From Caloramator mitchellensis (GTDB lineage: Bacteria; Bacillota; Clostridia; Clostridiales; Caloramatoraceae), in contig NZ_LKHP01000003.1 of NCBI RefSeq assembly GCF_001440545.1, positions 186,001 to 250,000 of the forward strand: 64,000 nucleotides of DNA, given 5' to 3'. Made by a program: the position numbers and the translations under genes. The notes beneath the pieces are model-generated. The model made no database searches and was not told the DNA's origin. It worked only from the letters and a program-made list of their open reading frames with translations. Every line of letters begins with the position of its first letter. The stretch's first letter is position 1. Shown piece after piece: positions 56,973-64,000 of the stretch.

Positions 56973-57590
56973 ATGCTTGTTGAAGTATTTGTGTTAGGAT
57001 ATTTTCATGCTAACTGCTATTTGATTGCTGATGAAGATAAAAAGGAATGTGCGATAATTGACCCAGGTGGAACCCCTGATAAGGTGATCAATAGGTGCAG
57101 GGAACTTGGGTTGGATATTAAATATATATTATTGACACACGGACATGGGGACCATATAGCTGGCGTTTCAAAGATAAAATCAGAAACGGGAGCTAAAGTT
57201 TTTATGAGCAGTAAGGATGAATATTTAGTCCATGGTGGTAATGCTGAGATCGTTCCTATATTTAGGAACATAAAACCCTTTGAAGTAGATGCTTTTGTAG
57301 AAGACAAAGATACGATAAACATTGGGAATATCACAATTGAAGTAATTGAAACTCCAGGACATACTCCAGGAGGACTAACATTTAAAATAAACAATATGCT
57401 ATTTACGGGGGATACACTATTTAGCGGCTCTATAGGAAGAACAGATTTTCCAAAGGGTTCATTTGAGGAGTTGATTAATTCCATTAAGAATAAAATACTA
57501 ATTTTAAATGATGATGTAAAGGTATTCCCAGGGCATGGTGAAGCTACAACTGTTGGAAATGAAAGAAAATATAATCCCTTTTTGAATTAA
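56973..57590 (+). CDS. Metallo-beta-lactamase fold hydrolase, glyoxalase II-like
   Basis: A 205-residue MBL-fold enzyme with THGHGDHIAG (HxHxDH), ETPGHTPGGLTF, FTGDTLFSGSIGRTDFP and VFPGHGEATTVGNER, all metal ligands present. Resembles the YcbL/hydroxyacylglutathione hydrolase-like group lacking the C-terminal substrate domain, so the thioester substrate is uncertain. ATG 56973 is eight bases after AGGTG. Confidence 0.92.
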   Translation: MLVEVFVLGYFHANCYLIADEDKKECAIIDPGGTPDKVINRCRELGLDIKYILLTHGHGDHIAGVSKIKSETGAKVFMSSKDEYLVHGGNAEIVPIFRNIKPFEVDAFVEDKDTINIGNITIEVIETPGHTPGGLTFKINNMLFTGDTLFSGSIGRTDFPKGSFEELINSIKNKILILNDDVKVFPGHGEATTVGNERKYNPFLN

Positions 57591-57639
57591 TATTATTTTA
57601 TTGGGAATAATATGTGTAAAATCAAAAGGGGGAATTGTT

Positions 57640-57825
57640 ATGAAACCTAAAAAAAATTATGCAAGAAGGTCATTTGATTATGAACACCCTCTTAGAGACA
57701 TTGATTACGACACATATTTGGACCTATTAAACAGTGGACTCAGGGATAGCGAAATAGCAAGGGAATTAAATATAAGCGAAAAGGAATTGAAGATTATAAG
57801 GGACAGAGAAAGGCAAGATTTTTAA
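57640..57825 (+). CDS. Small helix-turn-helix-like protein
   Basis: A 61-residue protein beginning MKPKKNYARRSFDYEHPLRD. The C-terminal half, LLNSGLRDSEIARELNISEKELKIIRDRE, looks like a DNA-binding helix-turn-helix of the homeodomain-like type. I chose ATG 57640, preceded by AAAGGGGG, since the frame upstream lacks a site. It lies 11 bases before hemZ, so it is co-transcribed and could regulate it, but this is inference. Confidence 0.75.
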   Translation: MKPKKNYARRSFDYEHPLRDIDYDTYLDLLNSGLRDSEIARELNISEKELKIIRDRERQDF

Positions 57826-57836
57826 GGAGAGATAGC

Positions 57837-59264
57837 GTGAAAATTAAATTAACAGGGCACGACTATAGATACGAGGTTTTTCAAATTGTATCTTTATTTT
57901 TTGAGAAAAATCAAATTGAGTTTTGCCAAGAAGATGCCCAGTTGGAAAGCGTTCTTGATTTAGAAAATGGATACGCTGAGGCAAATCTTGATGGAAAAAT
58001 TGAAAAGGTTAGTTTAACAGAAATTAATAAAAAAAATATTAAAAACGCCATTAAAAAGAGCCTATTGAAGATTTTAGAGGATTATACAGGACTAAAGATG
58101 CCTTGGGGAATATTAGTTGGAATAAGGCCAACTAAAATAGTCCACGAGGCGATTAAGAATGAAAGTTCAGAAGAGGAAATAATAGAACATCTTCAGGATG
58201 ATTACATGTTGTCTTTAGAAAAAGCAAATTTAACTTTAGAAGTTGCAAAGAATGAATCAAAATTTTTAGATAAAGAATTAAAAAGCATAGGGCTATATAT
58301 AGGGATTCCATTTTGTCCAACAAGATGTGCGTATTGTTCTTTTACATCAAACCCTTACAGGGGAAATGAAAAGGTTGTAGAAGAATATTTAGAAGCTCTA
58401 CTCTATGAAGTTAATAATGTGCTTAAATATTTGAATGAGAATGGATATTCGTTTGATACTTTTTATGTGGGGGGAGGGACACCAACCTCTCTAAATCATA
58501 CTCAGCTTGATAAACTAATTGGAGAAGTTTCTAAATATATTGATTTAAATAAACTAAGGGAGTTTACGGTTGAAGCTGGAAGACCTGATTCTATTGATGC
58601 AGAAAAATTGAAGGTGTTAAAAAATTACTCATGTTCAAGAATTAGCATCAACCCTCAAACTATGAATGAAGAAACACTAAAATTGATAGGAAGAAGACAT
58701 TCAATTGATGATATAAAAGAAAAATTTATACTTGCAAGGGAATTGGGATTTGATAATATTAATATGGATATAATAATAGGACTTCCTGGAGAAGATGAAA
58801 ATTCAATCACACGAACTATGGATGAAATTGAAGCATTAATGCCCGACAGCGTAACTATTCATACGATGGCTATAAAAAGGGCATCTGTTTTAAATGAAAA
58901 GATGTTCAGGGGAGATAGAGATTTAGCAAGTCGGATGTATGATATCGCAGCTAAAAGGGTTAGAAAAATGGGAATGAAGCCCTATTATATGTATAGGCAG
59001 AAGAGTATGGTAAGCCCTCTTGAAAATATAGGATATAGCTTTGACGGAAAAGAATGCATTTATAACATACAAATGATAGCGGAGAATAAAACGATTATAG
59101 CACTCGGGGCAGATGCCATCACAAAGGTCGTTTACCAGAATGAAAATAGAATCGAAAGAGTTGCAAATTTAAAGGATGTCCGGGAATATATTAAGAGGAT
59201 AGATGAGCAGGTTAAAGATAAAATAATCGAGCTTGAAAAGCTAACTCATTACTGTCAAATTTAA
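57837..59264 (+). CDS. hemZ: Oxygen-independent coproporphyrinogen dehydrogenase HemZ
   Basis: A radical SAM enzyme of 475 residues of the HemN/HemZ family, with CPTRCAYCSF (the Cys-x3-Cys-x2-Cys cluster site), FYVGGGTPTSL and VEAGRPDSIDAEKL. The N-terminal extension (about 1-150) including GILVGIRPTKIVHEA is typical of HemZ. GTG start after AAGGAGAG. Whether it makes haem or has another role is open, as no other haem gene is seen. Confidence 0.92.
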   Translation: MKIKLTGHDYRYEVFQIVSLFFEKNQIEFCQEDAQLESVLDLENGYAEANLDGKIEKVSLTEINKKNIKNAIKKSLLKILEDYTGLKMPWGILVGIRPTKIVHEAIKNESSEEEIIEHLQDDYMLSLEKANLTLEVAKNESKFLDKELKSIGLYIGIPFCPTRCAYCSFTSNPYRGNEKVVEEYLEALLYEVNNVLKYLNENGYSFDTFYVGGGTPTSLNHTQLDKLIGEVSKYIDLNKLREFTVEAGRPDSIDAEKLKVLKNYSCSRISINPQTMNEETLKLIGRRHSIDDIKEKFILARELGFDNINMDIIIGLPGEDENSITRTMDEIEALMPDSVTIHTMAIKRASVLNEKMFRGDRDLASRMYDIAAKRVRKMGMKPYYMYRQKSMVSPLENIGYSFDGKECIYNIQMIAENKTIIALGADAITKVVYQNENRIERVANLKDVREYIKRIDEQVKDKIIELEKLTHYCQI

Positions 59265-59284
59265 TTTAAACAAATTTGAAATTG

Positions 59285-59313
59285 TTGACATATCTATCTA
59301 ATACCTATATAAT
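59285..59313 (+). promoter_or_regulatory. Strong sigma-A promoter of hisS-aspS
   Basis: TTGACA (59285-59290) and TATAAT (59308-59313) with a 17-base spacer: both consensus perfect. Confidence 0.92.
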
Positions 59314-59319
59314 ATTAAG

Positions 59320-59555
59320 CAAAATAATATCGAAATAGGCTGTGAAGAGGAGGAGTAGCTTTCAAACACCGTCCAGGGAGGAGATGGCGCGATTGGGAAC
59401 ATCTCTACGGTTAAGGGAAGTGAAGGACACCTTGGAGCCTTTGCCTGAATTAAGTAGGGTAAAACGTTATCTGCGTTAAAGACTTGAGTGGGTATAGCCA
59501 ATTAGGGTGGCACCGCGGAAATTATCCGTCCCTTGCATAAGGGGCGTTTTTTATT
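59320..59555 (+). promoter_or_regulatory. T-box leader controlling hisS-aspS
   Basis: Stem I is closed by AGGCT (59337-59341) with AGCCT (59436-59440), with the GGAGTAG specifier-loop element on its 5' side. The conserved T-box AGGGTGGCACCGCGG is at 59504-59518. A terminator (59526-59552) ends in TTTTTT. On the 3' side of stem I, GGACACC contains GAC (59426-59428, Asp) and CAC (59428-59430, His), overlapping by one base. Uncharged tRNA binding would prevent termination and raise synthetase production. Confidence 0.95.
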
Positions 59556-59609
59556 TTTGGTGCCAGGCACTTAAGATTAAGATTTTATAAATTGAAAAGG
59601 AGGATTGCT

Positions 59610-60869
59610 ATGTTAACACAAGCGCCAAAGGGAACCAAGGATGTTTTGCCAAAGGAGTCGTATAAATGGCATTATGTTGAAGATGCTGTAAGAAGAATAT
59701 GTTCTGAATTTGGATATTCAGAAGTTAGAACGCCAACCTTTGAACATACGGAGCTTATATTAAGGGGAGTTGGAGAAACTACTGATATTGTTCAAAAGGA
59801 AATGTATACTTTTAACGATAAGGCAGGAAGAAGTATTACATTAAAACCAGAGGGAACAGCACCTGCTGTTAGAGCGTTTATAGAACATGGCCTTCAATTT
59901 GATACTCAGCCTACAAAGCTTTATTACATAACACCAGTTTTTAGATATGAAAATGTTCAGGCAGGAAGGCTAAGGGAACACCACCAATTTGGAATTGAAA
60001 TGTTCGGTTCTCCTTCACCTTCTGCTGATGCAGAGGTTATTTCGCTCGCTATGACTTTTTTAGGAAGGCTTGGTCTTGAAAATTTAAAGGTTAATATTAA
60101 CAACATAGGATGTCCTGAATGCAGAAAGACATACAATGAAGCTCTGAAAAATTATCTTAAGGATAATTATGAGGAACTTTGTGAGGTATGCAAAGACAGA
60201 TATGAAAGAAATCCATTAAGGATACTTGATTGTAAGGAAAAGAGCTGCCAAAGGATAGTTAAGGATGCTCCAATGATTACTGATTATGTATGCGACAACT
60301 GCAAGAATCATTTTGAAAAATTAAAACACGAATTAGAAATACTAAATATACCATACGAAGTAGACCCTTATATAGTTAGGGGACTTGATTATTATACCCA
60401 GACAGTTTTTGAAATAATAACAAGCAGTGTAAAGGAAAACTTAACTATATGCGGTGGTGGAAGATATAATAATCTTATCGCAGAAATAGGCGGACCTGAT
60501 ATGCCTGCAGTGGGTTTTGGTCTTGGTCTCGAAAGGCTCATTATGACCCTTGAATCAAAGGGAATTGATATTCCAAAACCTCAAGGAACGACGCTCTATA
60601 TCGCAACGATAGGAGATAGAGCAAAGGATGAAGCTACAAGAATTGTATTTAAGTTGAGAAATAGTGGGATATCAGCTGAAAAAGATTTGATGGATAAATC
60701 TCTAAAGGCACAGATGAAGTATGCCAACAAAATAGGTGCAAGGTTTGTAATTGTCCTTGGAGACGATGAGATCGATAACAACAAGGCTAAACTAAAGGAA
60801 ATGGAAACGGGAAAAGAAGAAGAAATAATTTTATCCGACATTGAAAATATTTTAAGGGAAAGAATTTAG
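59610..60869 (+). CDS. hisS: Histidyl-tRNA synthetase
   Basis: Charges tRNA-His. 419 residues of class II: motif 1 region [10 protein letters not shown], motif 2 with [10 protein letters not shown]-like [18 protein letters not shown], His-specific [13 protein letters not shown] and motif 3 [12 protein letters not shown]. Start at ATG 59610 after AAAGGAGG; the earlier ATG at 59592 overlaps this site. Ten bases before aspS, under the T-box. Confidence 0.97.
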   Translation: MLTQAPKGTKDVLPKESYKWHYVEDAVRRICSEFGYSEVRTPTFEHTELILRGVGETTDIVQKEMYTFNDKAGRSITLKPEGTAPAVRAFIEHGLQFDTQPTKLYYITPVFRYENVQAGRLREHHQFGIEMFGSPSPSADAEVISLAMTFLGRLGLENLKVNINNIGCPECRKTYNEALKNYLKDNYEELCEVCKDRYERNPLRILDCKEKSCQRIVKDAPMITDYVCDNCKNHFEKLKHELEILNIPYEVDPYIVRGLDYYTQTVFEIITSSVKENLTICGGGRYNNLIAEIGGPDMPAVGFGLGLERLIMTLESKGIDIPKPQGTTLYIATIGDRAKDEATRIVFKLRNSGISAEKDLMDKSLKAQMKYANKIGARFVIVLGDDEIDNNKAKLKEMETGKEEEIILSDIENILRERI

Positions 60870-60879
60870 GAGGGGTATT

Positions 60880-62664
60880 ATGGCAGAAGCATTAAGAGGC
60901 TTAAAAAGAACTAATATGTGCGGAGAACTCAATCAGGAGTTTGTAGGAAAAGAAGTTGTTCTTATGGGTTGGGTTCAAAAAAGACGTGACCTTGGAGGTC
61001 TTATTTTCGCAGATTTGAGAGATAGAACAGGAATTGTTCAGGTTGTGTTTGGTGAGGAGATAAACAGTGAGGCATTTAAAAAGGCTGAGGCTATTAGAAG
61101 CGAATATGTAATAGCTGTAGTAGGTGAGGTTGTATTAAGAGAATCACCAAATCCTAATATCCCTACCGGATATATAGAAGTTAAGGGAAAAGAATTAAAG
61201 ATTCTTTCAGAATCAGAAACACCACCTATATATATTAAAGAAAACCTGGATGCTGCAGAGGCGATTAGATTAAAGTATAGATATCTTGATTTAAGAAGAC
61301 CTGATATACAAAGAAATATAATGATAAGACATAAGGCTGCAAAAGTGGTAAGAGATTTCATGGATGAAAATGGGTTTTTGGAAATTGAAACTCCGATGCT
61401 TACCAAGAGCACACCAGAAGGTGCAAGAGATTACCTTGTTCCGAGCAGAAATTTCCCGGGAAAATTTTATGCATTGCCACAGTCGCCACAGATTTTTAAG
61501 CAGCTTTTGATGGTTTCAGGATTTGATAGATACTTCCAAATCGTAAGATGCTTTAGGGATGAGGATTTGAGAGCAAACAGACAGCCTGAATTTACTCAAA
61601 TAGATATTGAAATGTCCTTTGTTGATATGGATGATGTTATTGAATTAAATGAAAGATTGATACAAAGACTTTTTAAGGAAGTATTGAATGTTGATGTTGA
61701 AAGACCATTTAAGAGAATTACATTTAAAGAGGCAATGGAAAAGTATGGCTCAGACAAACCTGATATAAGATTTGGACTTGAACTTATGGACGTAAGCGGA
61801 GCAGTAAAGGACAGCAATTTTAAGGTGTTTAAGGATACTATAGCAAATGGCGGAACAGTAAGGGGAATTAATGCAAAGGGATGTGCCGAATTCTCAAGAA
61901 AAGAGATTGACAAATTAGAAGAACTCGTAAAAACCTATGGTGCAAAGGGACTTGCATGGATAGCTCTAAAAGAAGGGGAGATAAAATCTCCAATTGCTAA
62001 ATTCCTTTCAGAAGATGAATTAAATGCTATTAAGGATGCCATGAGTGCAGAAGTTGGCGACCTTCTATTAATAGTTGCAGATAAACCTAAAACAGTTTTT
62101 GCATCATTAGGTGCATTAAGATTGGAACTTGGTAGAAAACTAAATTTAATAGGACCAGACAATAAGGATTATAAATTCCTATGGGTTACTGAATTCCCTC
62201 TATTAGAATACGATGAGGAAGAAGGAAGATATGTTGCAATGCACCATCCATTTACAAGCCCTATGGATGAAGATGTTGACCTTTTAGAAACACAACCAGA
62301 TAAGGTTAGAGCAAAGGCATATGATATGGTTCTAAATGGAGAGGAAATAGGCGGAGGAAGCATTAGAATACACGATACAAAGCTACAGGAAAGAATGTTC
62401 AAGGTTCTTGGATTTACTATGGAAAGAGCTTATGAGAGATTTGGATTCCTTATGGAGGCATTTAAATTTGGACCACCTCCTCATGGTGGATTAGCTTTTG
62501 GATTTGATAGACTTGTAATGTTCCTAACGGGAACAGATAATATTAAGGATGTTATAGCATTCCCAAAGAATCAGAATGCTGCATGCCCGATGACGAATGC
62601 ACCATCGACTGTTGATGAAAAGCAATTAGATGAACTTGGTATAGAAATTATTGAAAGGGAATGA
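60880..62664 (+). CDS. aspS: Aspartyl-tRNA synthetase
   Basis: Charges tRNA-Asp. The 594-residue length and the GAD insertion domain (about 280-420) mark the bacterial type. The OB anticodon domain (GWVQKRRDLGGLIFADLRDR), motif 1, motif 2 (FRDEDLRANRQPEFTQID) and motif 3 (GLAFGFDRLVMFL) are intact. GGAGGGG precedes the ATG. Second gene of the T-box operon. Whether it is discriminating or also charges Asn tRNA cannot be told. Confidence 0.97.
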   Translation: MAEALRGLKRTNMCGELNQEFVGKEVVLMGWVQKRRDLGGLIFADLRDRTGIVQVVFGEEINSEAFKKAEAIRSEYVIAVVGEVVLRESPNPNIPTGYIEVKGKELKILSESETPPIYIKENLDAAEAIRLKYRYLDLRRPDIQRNIMIRHKAAKVVRDFMDENGFLEIETPMLTKSTPEGARDYLVPSRNFPGKFYALPQSPQIFKQLLMVSGFDRYFQIVRCFRDEDLRANRQPEFTQIDIEMSFVDMDDVIELNERLIQRLFKEVLNVDVERPFKRITFKEAMEKYGSDKPDIRFGLELMDVSGAVKDSNFKVFKDTIANGGTVRGINAKGCAEFSRKEIDKLEELVKTYGAKGLAWIALKEGEIKSPIAKFLSEDELNAIKDAMSAEVGDLLLIVADKPKTVFASLGALRLELGRKLNLIGPDNKDYKFLWVTEFPLLEYDEEEGRYVAMHHPFTSPMDEDVDLLETQPDKVRAKAYDMVLNGEEIGGGSIRIHDTKLQERMFKVLGFTMERAYERFGFLMEAFKFGPPPHGGLAFGFDRLVMFLTGTDNIKDVIAFPKNQNAACPMTNAPSTVDEKQLDELGIEIIERE

Positions 62665-62691
62665 TGTTACAAATTACCTTAATAAAAGCTA

Positions 62692-62720
62692 TTGATATTT
62701 TCGACAAATGGTGATATATT
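62692..62720 (+). promoter_or_regulatory. Promoter of 6S RNA
   Basis: TTGATA (62692-62697) and TATATT (62715-62720), 17-base spacer. Confidence 0.75.
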
Positions 62721-62727
62721 AAAATTA

Positions 62728-62910
62728 AATATATAGCCTGCCGTGTGCGCCAGGATGGATATGTAATTGAGCCAACACCTTTTACATGGGAGTCCGGTCT
62801 CCTTGTGTGGAATGTAGGCCTGCAATAAGCAGGAAACAAGAAGCATGAGGGAGGATACCCACCTGCTGAGAGCAGGTTCAATCACACCATCCAGCGGGAC
62901 GGTGGGTTTT
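62728..62910 (+). ncRNA. ssrS: 6S RNA
   Basis: A roughly 180-nt non-coding RNA between aspS and tcdA, the same site as 6S-1 (bsrA) between aspS and yrvM in Bacillus subtilis. A closing stem pairs CCGT, CGC and GGATGG (62741-62758) with CCATCC, GCG and ACGG (62887-62902), separated by small internal loops; the centre is long and imperfectly paired. It ends in GGTTTTTG-like T's. 6S RNA mimics an open promoter and binds RNA polymerase. The two frames spanning it lack ribosome sites. Confidence 0.78.
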
Positions 62911-62930
62911 TGTATGTGAGGGAGGAAATT

Positions 62931-63698
62931 ATGTTAGGACCGTTTTCAAGAACTGAGCTATTGCTTGGTAAAGAAGGAGTAGATAAATTAAAAGGAAGCA
63001 CTGTTGCAGTATTTGGGATAGGCGGAGTAGGATCATTTACAGTTGAAGCTCTTGCGCGCAGCGGTGTAGGTAAATTTATATTGGTAGACGATGATGACAT
63101 TTGTATAACTAATATAAACAGGCAGCTTCATGCAACAACTAAAACTGTCGGAAAATCAAAGGTTGAAGTTATGGCACAAAGGGTTAAAGAGATAAATCCA
63201 AGAGCCGAAGTCGTTGCGCTTAAGGAGTTTGTCAGCAAGAATAATATAGATGAGATATTGAGCAGTAAAATTGATTATGTAGTTGATGCAATAGATACTG
63301 TTTCTTCAAAACTTGATTTAGTAGTAAAGTGCAATGAAATGGGCATACCAATAATAAGCAGCATGGGTGCAGGGAACAAATTAGACCCGACTAAGTTTGA
63401 GGTTGCAGATATTTATAAAACAAGTGTATGTCCGCTTGCAAAGGTTATGAGGACAGAGCTTAGGAAGAGGGGCATTAAAAGTTTAAAGGTTGTCTATTCA
63501 AAGGAACAACCTATGAAACCAAAGCTTGATGAAGTAGTTTCATGCAAGGTTGGATGTGTTTGTCCTCCAGGAGCTACAAGAAAATGCACCGACAGAAGGC
63601 AAATTCCAGGAAGTATATCCTTTGTGCCTTCGGTTGTAGGTTTAATAATTGCTGGAGAGGTTATAAAGGATTTAGCAGGAGTTAATGAAAACAATTAG
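62931..63698 (+). CDS. tcdA: tRNA threonylcarbamoyladenosine dehydratase
   Basis: An E1-like enzyme that cyclises t6A37 to ct6A in tRNA. 255 residues with the ATP-binding GIGGVGSFTVEALARSG, DDDDICITNINRQ and a late Cys-rich block (CKVGCVCPPG). I chose ATG 62931 after GGGAGGAAA; a frame upstream runs into the 6S RNA. Placed after aspS as in other Firmicutes. Note that its 5' end is close to the 6S terminator, so it may be co-transcribed weakly. Confidence 0.94.
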   Translation: MLGPFSRTELLLGKEGVDKLKGSTVAVFGIGGVGSFTVEALARSGVGKFILVDDDDICITNINRQLHATTKTVGKSKVEVMAQRVKEINPRAEVVALKEFVSKNNIDEILSSKIDYVVDAIDTVSSKLDLVVKCNEMGIPIISSMGAGNKLDPTKFEVADIYKTSVCPLAKVMRTELRKRGIKSLKVVYSKEQPMKPKLDEVVSCKVGCVCPPGATRKCTDRRQIPGSISFVPSVVGLIIAGEVIKDLAGVNENN

Positions 63699-63774
63699 AT
63701 ACATGATTGATTAAGCATTTGCTTTGTGCTATTCTAAAGTGTAGAAATATATTATACTATTTTGGGAGGTTACT

Positions 63775-64000
63775 ATGGCAGGAACAAATTCATTTGACGT
63801 TGTATCAAAACCAGATTTACAGGAAATAGATAACGCAGTTAATCAGGCTATAAAAGAGATATCACAAAGATATGATTTCAAGGGAGCAATTGCAGAAATA
63901 GAGTTCAATAAAGAAGAAATTAAGATACATGCACAGGATGAGTTTAAACTTAGCAGTATTATGGAAATACTAAAGGGTAAGATGGTTAAAAGAGGTGTTT
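63775..64000 (+). CDS. YajQ family nucleotide-binding protein, N-terminal part
   Basis: The first 75 residues are visible, cut by the window end. MAGTNSFDVVSKPDLQEIDNAVNQA and RYDFKGAIAEIEF match the YajQ/UPF0234 family, a small RNA/nucleotide-binding protein, and a c-di-GMP effector in some Gram-negatives. GGGAGG precedes the ATG. Length and any downstream genes cannot be seen. Confidence 0.9.
   Translation, partial: MAGTNSFDVVSKPDLQEIDNAVNQAIKEISQRYDFKGAIAEIEFNKEEIKIHAQDEFKLSSIMEILKGKMVKRGV

Noticed and set aside
57017-57484. 155-codon frame opposite the metallo-hydrolase gene
   Set aside because: The plus-strand gene has all metal motifs; the antisense frame has none.
62648-62885. Two minus-strand frames over the 6S RNA
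   Set aside because: No ribosome site and they cross the paired arms of the RNA.

Overview
The window is AT-rich, densely coded DNA from an endospore-forming, low-GC Firmicute of the class Clostridia. The evidence is the spoIIA and spoVA operons, yunB, bofC, rubredoxin, a ferredoxin-type thioredoxin reductase, the SCIFF peptide with its radical SAM maturase, hemZ, and strong GGAGG ribosome sites with frequent TTG/GTG starts. A thermophilic clostridial genus such as Caloramator would fit, but that is a guess. I saw no insertion sequence, phage gene or CRISPR array.

Layout. 1-3.1 kb: the end of an OPT-family transporter, hutH, then a roughly 430-nt region without a real gene that folds as one large structured RNA. 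3.1-5.9 kb: a free methionine sulfoxide reductase, a CamA-like orphan adenine methyltransferase, and a glutaredoxin-like gene with an in-frame TGA where the first catalytic cysteine belongs (probable selenocysteine). 6-11.7 kb: a DUF4438 protein, a membrane/TPR protein, a UPF0016 transporter under a yybP-ykoY riboswitch, speE and helD. 11.7-16 kb: the spoIIAA-spoIIAB-sigF operon behind a sigma-H-like promoter, then spoVAC-spoVAD-spoVAE and a SpoVAEa-type gene. 16-26 kb: a class A penicillin-binding protein, a glycosyltransferase, yunB, a thioredoxin/flavin reductase pair with a CsoR-type operator, hpt, HflX with a JAMM-motif N-terminus, and a sodium/anion-type transporter. 26.4-28.5 kb: an accessory-looking adenine methyltransferase plus an unknown protein, ending beside tRNA-Gln. 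28.7-42 kb: mtaD, rubredoxin, degV, a MocR regulator, two half-size TauE proteins, nadE, yebC, capA and small conserved genes.

42-64 kb is a co-oriented housekeeping block: bofC-ruvCAB-queA-tgt, a TIGR04086 membrane protein, scfA-scfB (SCIFF ranthipeptide), secDF, recJ, apt, rel, dtd, a metallo-hydrolase, hemZ, then a T-box leader before hisS-aspS, a 6S RNA, tcdA and the start of a yajQ-family gene. It combines DNA branch migration, tRNA modification, protein export, stringent response and tRNA charging.

The items most worth following are the large RNA with repeated GGTCGANCRAA linkers, the selenocysteine glutaredoxin, the JAMM-HflX fusion, the five-cysteine SCIFF, the CamA-like methyltransferase, the CsoR-like site on the thioredoxin operon and the overlapping Asp/His specifier in the T-box.
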